Assembly: GCF_905163445.1 (NCBI RefSeq)
Contig: NC_053182.1
Coordinates: forward strand, 2,666,001-2,730,000
Length of the DNA stretch: 64,000 nucleotides
Direction: 5' to 3'
Source: Pararge aegeria
Taxonomy: Eukaryota; Arthropoda; Insecta; Lepidoptera; Nymphalidae
Shown here piece after piece: positions 49,893-60,569 of the stretch; position 1 is the stretch's first letter, and each line of letters begins with the position of its first letter. Below the pieces are notes generated by a model. It did not search any database. It was given only the letters and a program-made list of their open reading frames with translations, and had not been told where the DNA came from. A program made the position numbers and the translations under genes.

Positions 49893-50290
49893 AATTATGA
49901 CGGCCTAGTGATTATGGCTTCGGCCTCCCATTCCTACCCTTCGGGGGAGACCTGATTCGATTCCCGATGACACGATCACGATATTCCTGTTCTCATTAAG
50001 CCATCAGAAATAAGCCGGGGGGATGGTGAGAGAGCTGGTAGGTTGACGCTGGTTCCCTGGAAACAGGGATGGGTGCTTTTATGGTACGCTTATATGCGTT
50101 GACGCGTCTGATAAGAGATTAGGCCTATTGGCTTCATCTCGAAACATCATCAATACCTGGAGACACAGCTGAGATGGCCGAAAACGGCAAATGCCTCTAT
50201 GACACAGAGTTACATATCGATTCCGTTTGCCGTGGAGACCGTGGGGCTGCGGAGTCTGATTGCAAAAAAAACTTGCCAGACATTACACCA
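49893..50290 (+). repeat. Candidate tRNA-derived SINE-4 or tRNA-like element
   Basis: GACGGCCTAGTGATTATGGC could be an A box region and GACCTGATTCGATTCCCGAT a B box, about 50 nt apart as in tRNA. The downstream body includes GGTTCCCTGGAAACAGGGAT (itself a small hairpin) and GATTAGGCCTATTGGCTTCA. There is only one copy in this window, so family status is unproven. Confidence 0.45.
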
Positions 50291-51131
50291 CGGATGATAA
50301 TATTCAGATAGGGGTTGATAATTAACAGTAATAACAGTATTTATTTGCTTAAAAGTACAATGTTTTTACTAAAATTACGCTGGACCCCAAACTATGATAT
50401 CCCGTGTCTTGGGGGTCACTGACTTCCCATATGTACATCGAGATTAGAGAAAAAAAAACAGAGAGAGAATACATATTTGGAAGTTCACATTATCAACATA
50501 CAATTTATTATGTGTATAAGTATGTGTGTGCATGTGTGTGTGCGAGCATATGTGTGGGTGAGTGTGTGCGTGTGTGGGTGTATGTGTCTCTACCGTATTT
50601 TTATTTATTCAAATTAATATTCAATAAAATATGATATATGTTTAGTAAATATTACCTATTTATATAATGATGACGATATAAATAAAACTGACTTGTTAGC
50701 CTAGAGAACGATAACTTTCAGTAAGTACAACACCTATGGGGCGGATTGCGTTCATCCGTTTACAGCTACGATATTGGATCCTAAATTCAATATTTACCGT
50801 CAAACTGACGACATCGTAAAGGTACTCATAACATCCCATACATTATCCCCCATAAAGAAATAAGTAAGTGTCCAGTGCTACTGATGGAGGCAATTCATTG
50901 CAGAGCACCAATATGGGAGGGGACAGTATTATGCCCAGTCACTTATGACAATAGAATAATATTGTCGAATTTTTTCCCAGTTGGTTTTCGGGATAAATAA
51001 GATGTCAGCTGTTTTTTTCTGCTATTCATGATCTATGATCTCTTACGCTTTAATGTAAAGAGTTATTTATTGTCTTTGGGTAGACACCTAATGGCAGCGA
51101 ACGCAAATTGTCATTATTTCATTTTTTTTTT
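50291..51131. other. Unclassified, GT-rich tract
   Basis: A degenerate GT-rich tract (GTGTGTGCATGTGTGTGTGC and similar) lies at about 50,523-50,588. No gene is recognised. Confidence 0.45.
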
Positions 51132-51360
51132 ATAATAAATAAATATACTACGACAATACAAACATCGCCATCTAGCCCCAAAGTAAGCATAGCTTGTGTT
51201 ATGGGTGCTAAGGTAGCTAATGAATATCTTTATGAATATAATACACATAAATACTATACAATTAATGTTCATCACACAAACACTTTCCAGTTGTGGGAAT
51301 CGAACCCACGGCGTTGGAATCAGAAAGCAGGGTCGCTGGCCCTGCGCCAGTCGGCCGTCA
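51132..51360 (-). repeat. SINE-1 minus, internal deletion
   Basis: Tail complement ATACTACGACAATACAAACATCGCC, then a deletion that removes the AAACACCCAGACACTG segment, then head complement GGGAATCGAACCC and GCGCCAGTCGGCCGTCA. Confidence 0.85.
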
Positions 51361-51891
51361 ATATGGATATTATGCCTCAATTTTAATAAAATTTAATATT
51401 GCTGGCTCTGTATCGCATAGAATTAACGACTAAGTCAAATGTAAATTGGTTATGCGCACCCGTCACACTACGTAACTGAAGGCCAATAACGGCTGGTTCC
51501 TTGCTGTATGACATACTGTAGAACCAATCATGTATTTTACAATTCAAGTTACGTTGTTATTGGTGCGTGCGCAGATAGACTGACTGGTTCCAATTTCGAA
51601 TGTCAATTTGTTACAAAAGGCGACTTCTATGTTTTTCATTTCGCTGCCTAATGAATATTTATGATGTATATATGTATATAAAGACTGTAATTATTATGCA
51701 ACCTAATAGTCTACTTCTACTGCGCAAGAGTCACATCTCTCAAAGGAAATAAATATGTTTGTCTATTTTCACGCTGCGCTTTCGGGGTTAAACCAATATT
51801 TTCACATTTTATGTAATAAATATTTTTCCTTGAGCCGTTGTCAAACTTGTCAATTACCCGGGAGACAGTTGGTCAAAGATTAACAACCCTA
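51361..51891. other. Unclassified intergenic DNA
   Basis: No recognised element. An imperfect inverted pair around CCAATAACGGCTGGTTCC and GAACCAATCATG (51,481-51,532) is weak. Confidence 0.4.
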
Positions 51892-52168
51892 TTTCATCAT
51901 CATATCAACCCAGTACCGGTCCATTACAAAAAAGGGCTAAGGCCGTAGTCCACTGTGCGGATTGGTAGGCTCCACAACCCTTTGAGTACATTATGTTGAA
52001 CTCTCAGGCATGCAGGTATCCTCACGATGTTTTCCTTCACCGTAGAATCAAGTGATATTTTAATTACTTAAAACGCACATAACTTAGAAAAGTTAGACGT
52101 GCTTCACATGCATTTGAACTCGGCCCCCCGAAAGTGAAGTCGAGCTCTTACCCACTGAGCTATCACAA
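51892..52168 (-). repeat. SINE-2, nearly full-length minus
   Basis: TCATCATCATATCAACCCAG tail, GAACTCTCAGGCATGCAGGT, TTACTTAAAACGCACATAAC, TTGAACTCGGCCCCCCGAAA (B box complement) and TACCCACTGAGCTATCAC head. Confidence 0.85.
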
Positions 52169-52864
52169 ACTTATTTATTCCTTTTTTAATATCGTTTTAG
52201 ACATTATAAAGTAAATAAATTGGTATAAACCTGTTAGAATTATAGATAGACTTAATTGAAATTTTTGACTCCGGTTTAAAGTACTAGATTTTCTTTACGG
52301 AGAGTAAAATAATAATGTTACTATAAGTTTAAAAGACTACGTGCTCTTATGGTTAAAATTTATAATTAACTAAAATTTTAAAAGGAAGAAAATTTTGGAT
52401 ATTTAGATACTAATATAAAAATTCAGTCTCATCCTATCACCGTGCAATGTCAAGTTTGAATATAAGGAGACAGAAAATTGAATCTATTATTATTTATTGG
52501 AAACTTATGTTTATTCGTTATTTTGGTTTCTTTTCTGATAGTTGCCAACTGGCGGCCATTTGTCACCACCATACAAATTTTGCGATGAGTGTGCAACAGC
52601 GGCTGTTAACTCATATGTTTTGTAGGATGAGGATCGGTTGGCACTTAGCAAACTATCGGCAAACTTACCTTAAGAAGCCGTGTTTGGAACTATACTTACG
52701 CTTTAAGTTGACGAGCTGTCACCATCAACTCACAGCAATGAAAAAACAATTTATTAACGAACTTCTGATTTTTTTTTGCTTCACTTTGATCTATTGTTTT
52801 GTGCTTATAGCTTTATCAACCCTGACGCAAAAACTACAGGGTGTTTACGTTTAACGTATCTGTG
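52169..52864. other. Unclassified; long but unrecognised open frame
   Basis: A 135-codon plus frame at 52,447-52,854 ends at the left edge of Rep-6. It has a hydrophobic C-terminal stretch (LLIFFCFTLIYCFVLIALS) but no homology I recognise, and AT-rich DNA can give such a stretch by chance. Confidence 0.35.
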
Positions 52865-53165
52865 TGTGGCATCGTATTTCCCAAACGGAAGAACCGATTT
52901 TGATTTTGGTTTTATTGCTCAATTAGTCGGAAATGTTCTTAGCTATGTTTGACGACAAAGATGGTCTCAGCCACGAAATGAAATTCGTTTTTTTTTACAG
53001 CTCTCTCAATATGGGTATCAAATGAAGGGCTTTATTACTTACTAATTTCAAATCCAAGATGGCCGTCACCAAATGGCGAATTAATTTTTTCGCAACTTTC
53101 TTAGTATGTGTATAAAATGAAAGGGCTTGACTAGTAGAATAATGTACACTATATTAAAAGTCAGG
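52865..53165 (+). repeat. Rep-6, plus copy
   Basis: GTGTGGCATCGTATTTCCCA, GGAAATGTTCTTAGCTATGT, ATGGCCGTCACCAAATGGCG, then a second unit GAAAGGGCTTGACTAGTAGA. The AATATGGGTATCAAATGAA unit recurs about every 100 bp. Confidence 0.6.
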
Positions 53166-53599
53166 GGACTTTAATTTTAATTTTTTTTATTATTTTAAAT
53201 CTGGGGAACCAAAAGCAGTTATCATTACTTAGTTGGAAGCCATCAATAAAGGCGGTCCCTACTAATCCCGGAGTGAATTGAAAGTGAACGGCATAATTCC
53301 ATTCGATGAGAATCGATCAGGGGATTGCAAAATTGACAGTTGTTTGGCGATTTGTCACCGAACTGTGTAGCTGGGATTAGATTTGTGATTTATTGTCTAC
53401 GGCGATAGTAGTTAATTAAGTTGCGTTTTAGATACTTAAAATTTACTGTAAGTAATTAATTTTGAGGGTAGACTGTGGCACAGTTTACATTTTACGTGGT
53501 GTTGGCCCCACGTTGGCAATGGACGCAAGTAAATGTTGCTTTCAGATGATAACTACCGACTATCGGCCCCATCTAAAGCTACGCGCCGAATTGCCAGCA
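53166..53599. other. Unclassified intergenic DNA
   Basis: No recognised feature. Confidence 0.4.
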
Positions 53600-53820
53600 C
53601 GTTATGTTTAGGGAACTCTTAAGTGAGTAGAATACAAAGGCGGCCTTATCGCTTAAAAGAGATCTCAGCCAGGCAACCTTAGGATTAGGAGACAACAAAA
53701 GCGAGAACAAAAAGGTGGTGTAAAATTATTATAAAACTACATTCAAATAACTACATACGAATACATAAACAAAATATACACAAATAAATACATAAAATAA
53801 AATATTCATATTTTTAGGAA
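53600..53820 (-). mobile_element. LINE-C 3' end, minus
   Basis: CAAAGGCGGCCTTATCGCTT, AGAGATCTCAGCCAGGCAAC and GGTGGTGTAAAATTATTATA are the complement of the intron 1 LINE-C copy, in the same order over about 200 bp. Confidence 0.7.
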
Positions 53821-54237
53821 CCAGAGGTAAAATCTTAATAAAAAAAAAAACAAATCATGACTACACACACATATATGTTTAATAGAAGCAGGAGTTTACA
53901 CAGAACTAATAAAACACTAAACAGATTACTAATTTAGAGAAATTCAATTCATAAAACTTATTTACAACAAAAACAAAAATGAGCAGGTTGACTTTCCAAA
54001 CGGACAGGGGTCCCCCTTAAACTAGTTGACGGTACCCGAAGATTCTCTCGAATGAAGCGCGCACCGCCTTTTATAGTCATTAACACCACCACTACGCGTT
54101 GTCCCCTCCACGATGACGTGTTGTGACGATTTCTCCATCAATATATATAAAATAAATCTAAAAATAATAAACTAATATATATTATGAAAAGCTATATTAA
54201 TGAATAGATGATATAAAAAAAAAAAAAACCAGTCGTC

Positions 54238-54540
54238 TTATTGCGCAAGATAATAAGCTTTAACTGCATTTTTAAACATATCAAGTGATTTTACCTGGCG
54301 TATGTTCGTAGGGAGAGCATTCCACAATTCGATAGCCTGATCTGCGAAGGAAAGCTTATAAAACTTCGTCTTGTGGAATGGCATGCTCAATGTCAGCATA
54401 CGACATGATCTTAAGTCAGATGCCGATCCTACAAAGTTGAACTTTTCCTTCAAGTATGGAGGTGTTTTGGGATTAAATAACACACAGTACAGAAGCGGCG
54501 GCGGAGCGGAATATAAATTAGGTTATTGAAGTAAAACTTC
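54238..54540 (-). pseudogene. LINE ORF2 C-terminal remnant
   Basis: The minus frame 54,483-54,238 (81 codons) contains SFADQAIELWNALPTNIRQV and SLDMFKNAVKAYYL before the stop. The A-x-x-L-W-N-x-L-P block followed by F-K is the usual terminus of jockey/CR1 ORF2. Upstream RT domains are absent, so it is a 5'-truncated copy. The sequence downstream on the minus strand (54,237-53,820) may be its 3' UTR. Confidence 0.75.
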
Positions 54541-56215
54541 TTTAGGCGCGACTAGGGAGTAACTTAGATTTTTTTTGACGGAAGTAACGCTTACGGACGT
54601 CTGTGTAGTTTCCGCTATCTAAAAATAATAATTTAGATTGGTCGTAAGTATATTATAATGACAAGGTAATATCAATGTAAGGTTTTACTAGTTAACTAAT
54701 AATTACGCAACGACAGTAGCGCATATCCAAAGCCTATTATTTTACTGATAGACAAGGCTATACACCCAAATAACATACTATAAAATTAGAGACAAGACAA
54801 GTGTTACAGTAAATTTATAAAGTGGGAAAATAATTAAACTTTTGATAACTATAACTTCATATTTGCCAGATATTTATGTTCATGACATTGAGTTGGTGAG
54901 TATTTTGATATAAATACGACTGTATCATCGATGCACCTCAGTCCTACATGGACTCAAACGATGCAAAGATACCTCCCGGGGTCTTAGTCGTTTATCACCA
55001 GGTTAATGTACGTAAATGTTATTATTTACAAAATAGTTTTTCTTTGTAAGGTTGTATATTTTATACCCAATAATAACAATTGGAAATAATCTTTAAATTA
55101 ATCTTTTTTACAGAAATTTCTTCGAAAATTATATATTATTATATTCGTCCTTATTCATCGGTTACGGCACTCGGATAAAGTAGCTCAGTTGAACTATTTC
55201 TTCTGGCTTGCTGTACAAATGCTATAATTTCAGGCTGAAATATTAATATTCCTGAAATAAAGCCTAAGTTTTGATACGTATCTATTGAGAATGAAGATTC
55301 CCAAAAAGTGAAAGAGTTTAAAAAGGCCAAATAGTTTGTATGTACTTATATACAAACCATAAAAAAAATGTTATCTTTCCTATTTATAACGTTAGTACAG
55401 ACAAACAAAAAAGAAGTAAATTAAATGATTATGAATTTTGCTCCTTGATCCTTTCATTTTGTCGGATTTACGATTGTCCTAGTTATTTTACCACCGACAA
55501 GGGAGAATCATCTGCTTATTTGTTCGAACTTCTTTATTTTTACTTGCAAATAATTAAAGACAATTTAATCAAAGCCAACAAAAACCCCCCAACCAATTTT
55601 CCAAACTCTTAATTCATTCATTACCATCATCTAAAATGTACACTTCGAATGAAATTGTTATCCCCTTTACATGAAAACAAACAGACTAAAATGCAAGACT
55701 ACGGGTTGCATAGACGACTCCCCTGGGACAGGAGTTCCCTTAGAAATAAATTTAGGGGAAATTTTCATGCAGTGCACCATCTTTACCCAGTCTCCCCAAT
55801 ACAAAGTTATCCATACACTTTCCGTGTACTTTATTATGATTGCAATAAAGGTTGTTTTTTAATGATCTGATAAATTACAAGTTTGTGAGAATGAACGCTC
55901 TGTACATCACAATGGGGCTAGTAATTTAATTGATGACGCGTTCGATTTAGGATTGTGGGCGGAATTAAAATTCGTCTTAAAACGTGTTTCATTTTAAGAT
56001 TCCATCTAAGTAGCATTTCCTTACAAAAACAGAAACTGAATTGCGATTTATTTTTGATATATTAATAAAATCTCATCATTCAATAAAATCATTTTTTATG
56101 CTTGATATAGAAGCGATCATAGTCTTGACTCTTGAGATCATAGGTTGATCAAACGCGGCTTCTATCTCCTGCACGCATATCTAATTTTTCCGAGGTTTAT
56201 ACGTTGCAGGCCTGA
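54541..56215. other. Unclassified, 1.7 kb
   Basis: The longest stretch after 46.1-47.3 kb with no recognised repeat. Plus frames of 90 codons (55,340-55,612) and 73 codons (55,649-55,870) show no known domain. It may be older unique DNA. Confidence 0.4.
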
Positions 56216-56606
56216 AGCTGTGATAGCGCAGTGGGTAGGAGCTCGACTTCACTTTCGGGGGTCCGAGTTCGAATCCCAGCATGCACCTCTAACTTTGTAA
56301 GTTATGTGCGTTTTAAGTAATTAAGAATATCACTTGCTTCGACCGTGAGGGAAAAAATCGTGTGGAAACCTGCATGCCTGAGAGTTCTACATAATGTTCT
56401 CAAAGGTGTGCGGTGTCCAGCAATCTGCACTTGGCCAACGTGGTGGACACGTTTGGTGGACCAACCAGGTGGACAGACGACATCAAACGAGTCGGAGGGA
56501 GCCGCTGGATACAAGCGACACAGAATCGTGGAGTTCGTAACGACCTTCAAAAAACCTATGTCCAGCAGTGGACGTCCATCGGTGGATTTGATGATGATGA
56601 TGATGA
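56216..56606 (+). repeat. SINE-2 fused to an RTE-like LINE 3' end
   Basis: 56,216-56,450 is SINE-2 (head GATAGCGCAGTGGGTAGGAG, B box CGAGTTCGAATCCCAGCATG, GCCAACGTGGTGGACACG). From about 56,455 it switches to the RTE-like ORF2 end: GGTGGACAGACGACATCAAA (WTDDIK), CTGGATACAAGCGACACAGA (WIQATQ), AACCTATGTCCAGCAGTGGA (TYVQQW), and the shared (GAT)n/GATG tail at 56,588-56,606. Confidence 0.75.
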
Positions 56607-57109
56607 TTTTATTTCTATGGGAAATCAATAAATTATAATAATTTTATTTAAGGCCCAGCTGTAAGTGATATTGACTGAAATCGAACGGTTAACGAGCTCT
56701 TCTAGACGGCGAAAGCTATAATGGTCAAATTCGATCTCTCAAAGTGGTGCACCCTCTAAAAAGCTTGGTTCTAATAACAGGGATGTCTGTTGTAAAAAAC
56801 GGGAATGTGCGTTATGGAAGTTACGGTCGATCCCTAAGGAGTTATTCCCTGGTGACGTAACGCACGCACGCAACATTTTACGTTTTTTTGATGGGCTGTA
56901 AACCCTACCGTGCGGCGTGCAAGAGCGTGACTCATGCGGGGAAATTCGCATCTGGAATATATATTTTGAATTACTCATGGTTTTTTTTAACTAGAGATAG
57001 GTACAGATCTAACTTAAGAATAAAACGAGACGGTAAATTTTAAAGATTGTGAACTGTTAAATGATGTTTAAAAAGAGCAAGTTTCTTTCTTTCCTTCTTT
57101 CTGCTGAGT
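56607..57109. other. Unclassified intergenic DNA
   Basis: No recognised element or frame; a CTTTCTTTCCTTC run at 57,085 precedes the LINE-A fragment. Confidence 0.4.
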
Positions 57110-57235
57110 TTCTTGCCGGTTCTTCTCGGTGGAATCTGCCTTCGGAACCGGTGGTAGAGTCACGACTTACAGACTGACTTTACGTTTCAAAAGTGCTTAT
57201 AAACCATGCCTACTTGAAATAAATGAAATATGAAG
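57110..57235 (+). mobile_element. LINE-A 3' end, short
   Basis: GAGTTTCTTGCCGGTTCTTC, GGAACCGGTGGTAGAGTCAC and CCTACTTGAAATAAATGAAA. A heavily 5'-truncated copy. Confidence 0.75.
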
Positions 57236-57339
57236 AAAAAAAAAGAAAGTGTTTTTGTTGGTTTCTCCTTTTTTTACGGCGTAACTGAATAGATTAGAAT
57301 AGAAAAGTAAAAATTTTAAAAGCGATGTTTAAACAGGTG

Positions 57340-57460
57340 AGTAATAGCTATTTGAAAAGATGCAGAGTAGCATAGGCTATTTTTATCCCAGGAAATAAAT
57401 ATATAAAAATAAATAAATGATTTGTAAAAACCGCTAATAAACGCGGACGAAGATTGCAAC
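57340..57460 (+). mobile_element. Helitron 3' remnant
   Basis: AGCATAGGCTATTTTTATCC followed by AACGCGGACGAAGATTGCAA and CAGTTAG. The terminal CTAG is mutated (GTTAG). Confidence 0.5.
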
Positions 57461-57599
57461 AGTTAGGGAAACATAAATAATCTGCACCACGGCAAATCAT
57501 TAAATGTAAATACATAATTTACATTTATAGATACAGGAAATAAACGGAGAACGGGCAGCTGCGTCCTACCACTACTACCATCCAGTGGCGAGCACTTCA

Positions 57600-57725
57600 C
57601 ACATGCACAGATAAATAATAAATAAATAAATAAATAAATAATAATAAATAAATATACTACGACAATACACACATCGCCACCTAGCCCCAAAGCTTAGTGT
57701 GCTTAGCTTGTGTTATGGGTACTAA
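57600..57725 (-). repeat. SINE-1 tail fragment, minus, with AAAT repeats
   Basis: A (AAAT)n tract at about 57,612-57,655 leads into TACTACGACAATACACACAT, CGCCACCTAGCCCC and TAGCTTGTGTTATGGGTACT. A short TTAGTGTGC insertion interrupts the tail. Confidence 0.75.
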
Positions 57726-58742
57726 AAAGAACGGGTAGAAGCACTGGCTACCCTAAAACTTATACATAACATTGAAGGTAGATCGAGAGGGTGGTAGGGA
57801 AAGGGTGTGAAATCCATGAAACCGCATGGTTTTTGCACAGAGGAAAACGAAGAAGTGGATTAGTGTCACGAATGCATCCATGGTTTTCACAAAATTGTCA
57901 CTCACAAATTAGTCTGTACAGTCATAGGAGAAAATACCTCCGATGTTTGAATCATCTGGCTTAGACGTCAAGGTCTGTCATTGACTAGAATAAGTAGCAG
58001 AAATTTGCAATAAGTTAAGGTGAATGGCCGTAGGAAACGGTTATTCAGAACATTTACCGGCCGAAGTAATGTGAAACATTTGTCTAAAAAAGCTTTACAA
58101 AAAAATCTACATTAATTTTTTCTATTCAAGCGAATCGAATTGAAACACCAGATGTACGCTACGCTGCATCTCGTTAAAATAAACAATACAAATGAATGAA
58201 ACACAATCAATCTGATATATGAAATACACTCGGATCTGGCTCCGACATAAACCGCTATGTCCCGTCATCAATCACAAAATATGAACAATTGCGTAGCTGA
58301 AACAAGGCAAAAACCATATCAAAAACAACGTATATAAATTTAGGTCGAAAAACGTGTCGTTTATCAGAAACGCGCTCGGTTAGCTATCGGGTTGAACAGG
58401 GTTAAAAATCACTCTGCATAAATCTGAAGGTTATCTGCCTAAATGACCCGAGGTGGGATTCGCGGGTTAAGCGATGTTTCTGTGTGTTTAAATGTTTCAT
58501 CGTCATATTGATGGCAGTATTTGTCAACTAATGTTTTGTTCGGAATATCGCTGTTTTGCTCATTATAAAGGTCGTCACTGATACCTAGAGCAATTTTGGG
58601 GTAATTGCTTAAAAGGTTGAGCCAGATGGTCCGCTTGGGAATGAATAATTACTTCAACTGTACGTTAGGCCGCGTTCTACAATGCGATTTGTAAAGTGAA
58701 ATTTCTCAACTGCATCAGGTCTGCCTTTGGCGGGAGTTGTAC
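57726..58742. other. Unclassified, 1 kb
   Basis: No element recognised. It is immediately left of the AACCGGTT cluster. Confidence 0.4.
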
Positions 58743-58788
58743 CACAAATACTTGGTGGTTCAACTTAGTGTACGACCAAGTATTTGTG
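58743..58788. repeat. Inverted repeat, 14-bp arms
   Basis: CACAAATACTTGGT at 58,743-58,756 pairs with ACCAAGTATTTGTG at 58,775-58,788 across 18 nt. It lies in an unrecognised 111-codon minus frame (58,677-59,012). Confidence 0.85.
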
Positions 58789-58828
58789 ATTGCACGTTTC
58801 GGCGCTGCCATTTTTTCTTTTAATTTCA

Positions 58829-59496
58829 AACCGGTTTCGGTAATTAACTCGAGAACATTTCGGTTTAGGTATCGGGTTCGTTCTTTTAACTGCTTAAACA
58901 GAGAAACCGGTTCATATTTTATTTTGCTCAACCGATTGAAATAAACCGGTTTTACAAGCTTTAAGTTCACCTCTTTTTGTGATTTGCTGCGCACGTTGCT
59001 ATAATAGTACAAGTAATCTGAAGCGACAAGACGCTTAGAAGGTCATAAGTTTGGCTTTTTTTTGTACTACTACAAGTTAGTCCTTGACTGCAATCTCACC
59101 TGGTGGTAAATGTCTAACTAGTTAGGGATTATGGTATTCATACCCCTAATAGGTTTCTACGCGACATCGCACCGGACCACTAAATCGCTTAGTGGCACGT
59201 CTTTGTCGGTAGGGTGGTAACTAGCCACGACCAAAGCCTCCAAACCAGACAAAATGTCTTTTTGAAATTAGACAATTGTTAGTGATTATGGGTACCGAAG
59301 TAATTTTTATTCCTAAAATAAAGCTTTTAAAATTTAAGCATGTTGATTTATAAGAATCTACTAAAATATATTTGAAATATAACATTTATACCACTTTTAT
59401 TCTTTGCAGCGTAATAGCGGCTAGACAGTTGTCAAAACCTAAACCAACCGGTTTATGCCAAACTCCTAGCGGGTATGCGTTTGACATAAACCGGTT
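58829..59496. promoter_or_regulatory. Cluster of five AACCGGTT octamers (Grainyhead-type sites)
   Basis: Perfect AACCGGTT palindromes stand at 58,829-58,836, 58,905-58,912, 58,944-58,951, 59,446-59,453 and 59,489-59,496. AACCGGTT is the established consensus of Grainyhead, the epithelial transcription factor of insects. Elsewhere in the window I found it only once by eye (about 8,165, inside a LINE-A copy). A SINE-3 lies between the third and fourth sites. Whether the cluster is an enhancer is inference; two of the sites lie in an inverted repeat and could simply be duplicated. Confidence 0.45.
59066..59253 (-). repeat. SINE-3, minus
   Basis: CAAGTTAGTCCTTGACTGCA, CTCACCTGGTGGTAAATG, TTTCTACGCGACATCGCACC and GGCACGTCTTTGTCGGTAGG are the complement of SINE-3. 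The head is missing. Confidence 0.8.
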
Positions 59497-59507
59497 AGTT
59501 TAGGTTT
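59435..59507. repeat. Inverted repeat, 28-bp arms with AACCGGTT
   Basis: 59,435-59,462 pairs with 59,480-59,507 with two mismatches across a 17-nt loop. Each arm contains one AACCGGTT. Confidence 0.9.
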
Positions 59508-59528
59508 AATTATAGTTATGAAATAATA

Positions 59529-59750
59529 ACGCTAAACGGCACTTAGCTGCACGTCTTTGTCGATATTGTGGTAACTAGCCACGACAGAAGCGTCCCACCA
59601 GACCAGAACAGAGAAAATTCTGAAATTACTTTCTAAATTTTGAACCCGGGACCTCCCACCTAAAAAAAGACAAACTGCCTAACACATTAGCCCGTTAACA
59701 TCTTATGCATCATCACTAACCCACATTATTAACTTGTAGTGGAATTAAAA
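59529..59750 (-). repeat. Rearranged SINE-3 fragments
   Basis: 59,529-59,665 is the complement of SINE-3 up to its head (GAACCCGGGACCTCCCAC is the B box complement). It is followed at 59,680-59,750 by another SINE-3 scrap in complement order (AACACATTAGCCCGTTAACA, TGCATCATCACTAACC) that does not continue the first. Confidence 0.65.
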
Positions 59751-59992
59751 ATAAATATACAAATAGATATATATGACAAAATACTGTATTTTTCATAGAA
59801 TATTAAAAGTTATTACAGTTTCATCACAAATTTCTAAGGCTTCATTCAATTTAACTTCATCACATTCTCAAAAGAGTCGCGCACAAAGTGCTTCTCGATC
59901 TTATATCTACTAGGAAGTTCTAGCAAATTAATTTAAAATTACAATGCCTGTAGTTGAATCGTTTGCTCTAAGGGTCTAGACAGACGGTCTGA

Positions 59993-60205
59993 ATAAGAAG
60001 TAGCAGAGTTTTATGACAGGTCGTCCCAGGCGGATGAACTTAGACAAGGGCGCGTTTGGAACGCTCGTAGCTTTAGGTTTTAGTTGGCGAACGAAGTTAT
60101 CACCATCCCCTTAAAATGATGTAAACATATGGGTACATAACATATGATTTTGAGGTAACTATAAGGCAGCATTGTTGCAATGCTTTGGCTCATCACTCTA
60201 CTGCC
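59993..60205 (+). repeat. Rep-4, split copy
   Basis: GTAGCAGAGTTTTATGACAG and GTCGTCCCAGGCGGATGAAC are Rep-4; after about 120 bp of other sequence, AAGGCAGCATTGTTGCAATG and TGCCAAAGACG continue it. The insert is unclassified. Confidence 0.55.
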
Positions 60206-60238
60206 AAAGACGTACGAAGAAAAAAAAAAGAAAAAACA

Positions 60239-60534
60239 ATTATCATCATCATCACATGAACCCATCACCGGCCCACTACAGAGCACGGGTCTCCTCCCAC
60301 AATGAGAATGGGTTAAGTAGTCCCAATGCGGATTGGTGGACTCCTCACACCTTTGAGAACATTGTGTATAACTCTCAGGCATGCAGGTTTCCTCACGATG
60401 TTTTCCTTCACCGTTGTGAAAATGATAATCACTTAAAACGCACATAACTTACTAAGTTACAGGTGCGTGCTGGGGTTCGAACTCGGCCCCCCGAAAGGTA
60501 AGTCGATCTCCTGCCCAATGCGCTATAACCGCTT
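60239..60534 (-). repeat. SINE-2, full-length minus
   Basis: ATCATCATCATCACATGAAC tail, GGCCCACTACAGAGCACGGG, CAGGCATGCAGGTTTCCTCA, GTTCGAACTCGGCCCCCCGA (B box complement) and CCCAATGCGCTATAACCGC head. Confidence 0.85.
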
Positions 60535-60569
60535 ATGGGTTAAAACCAATGAATCAATTCTGGGTTAAA

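Noticed and set aside
52447..52854. 135-codon plus frame with a hydrophobic C-terminus
   Set aside because: No recognisable domain, no splice or promoter context, and it ends at the edge of a repeat in AT-rich DNA.
56302..56638. Frames of 72-108 codons on both strands
   Set aside because: They lie in the SINE-2/RTE-like fusion; the aspartate run is the translated GAT tail.
58677..59012. 111-codon minus frame
   Set aside because: It reads across an inverted repeat and the AACCGGTT sites; no family match is apparent. It remains possible but unsupported.
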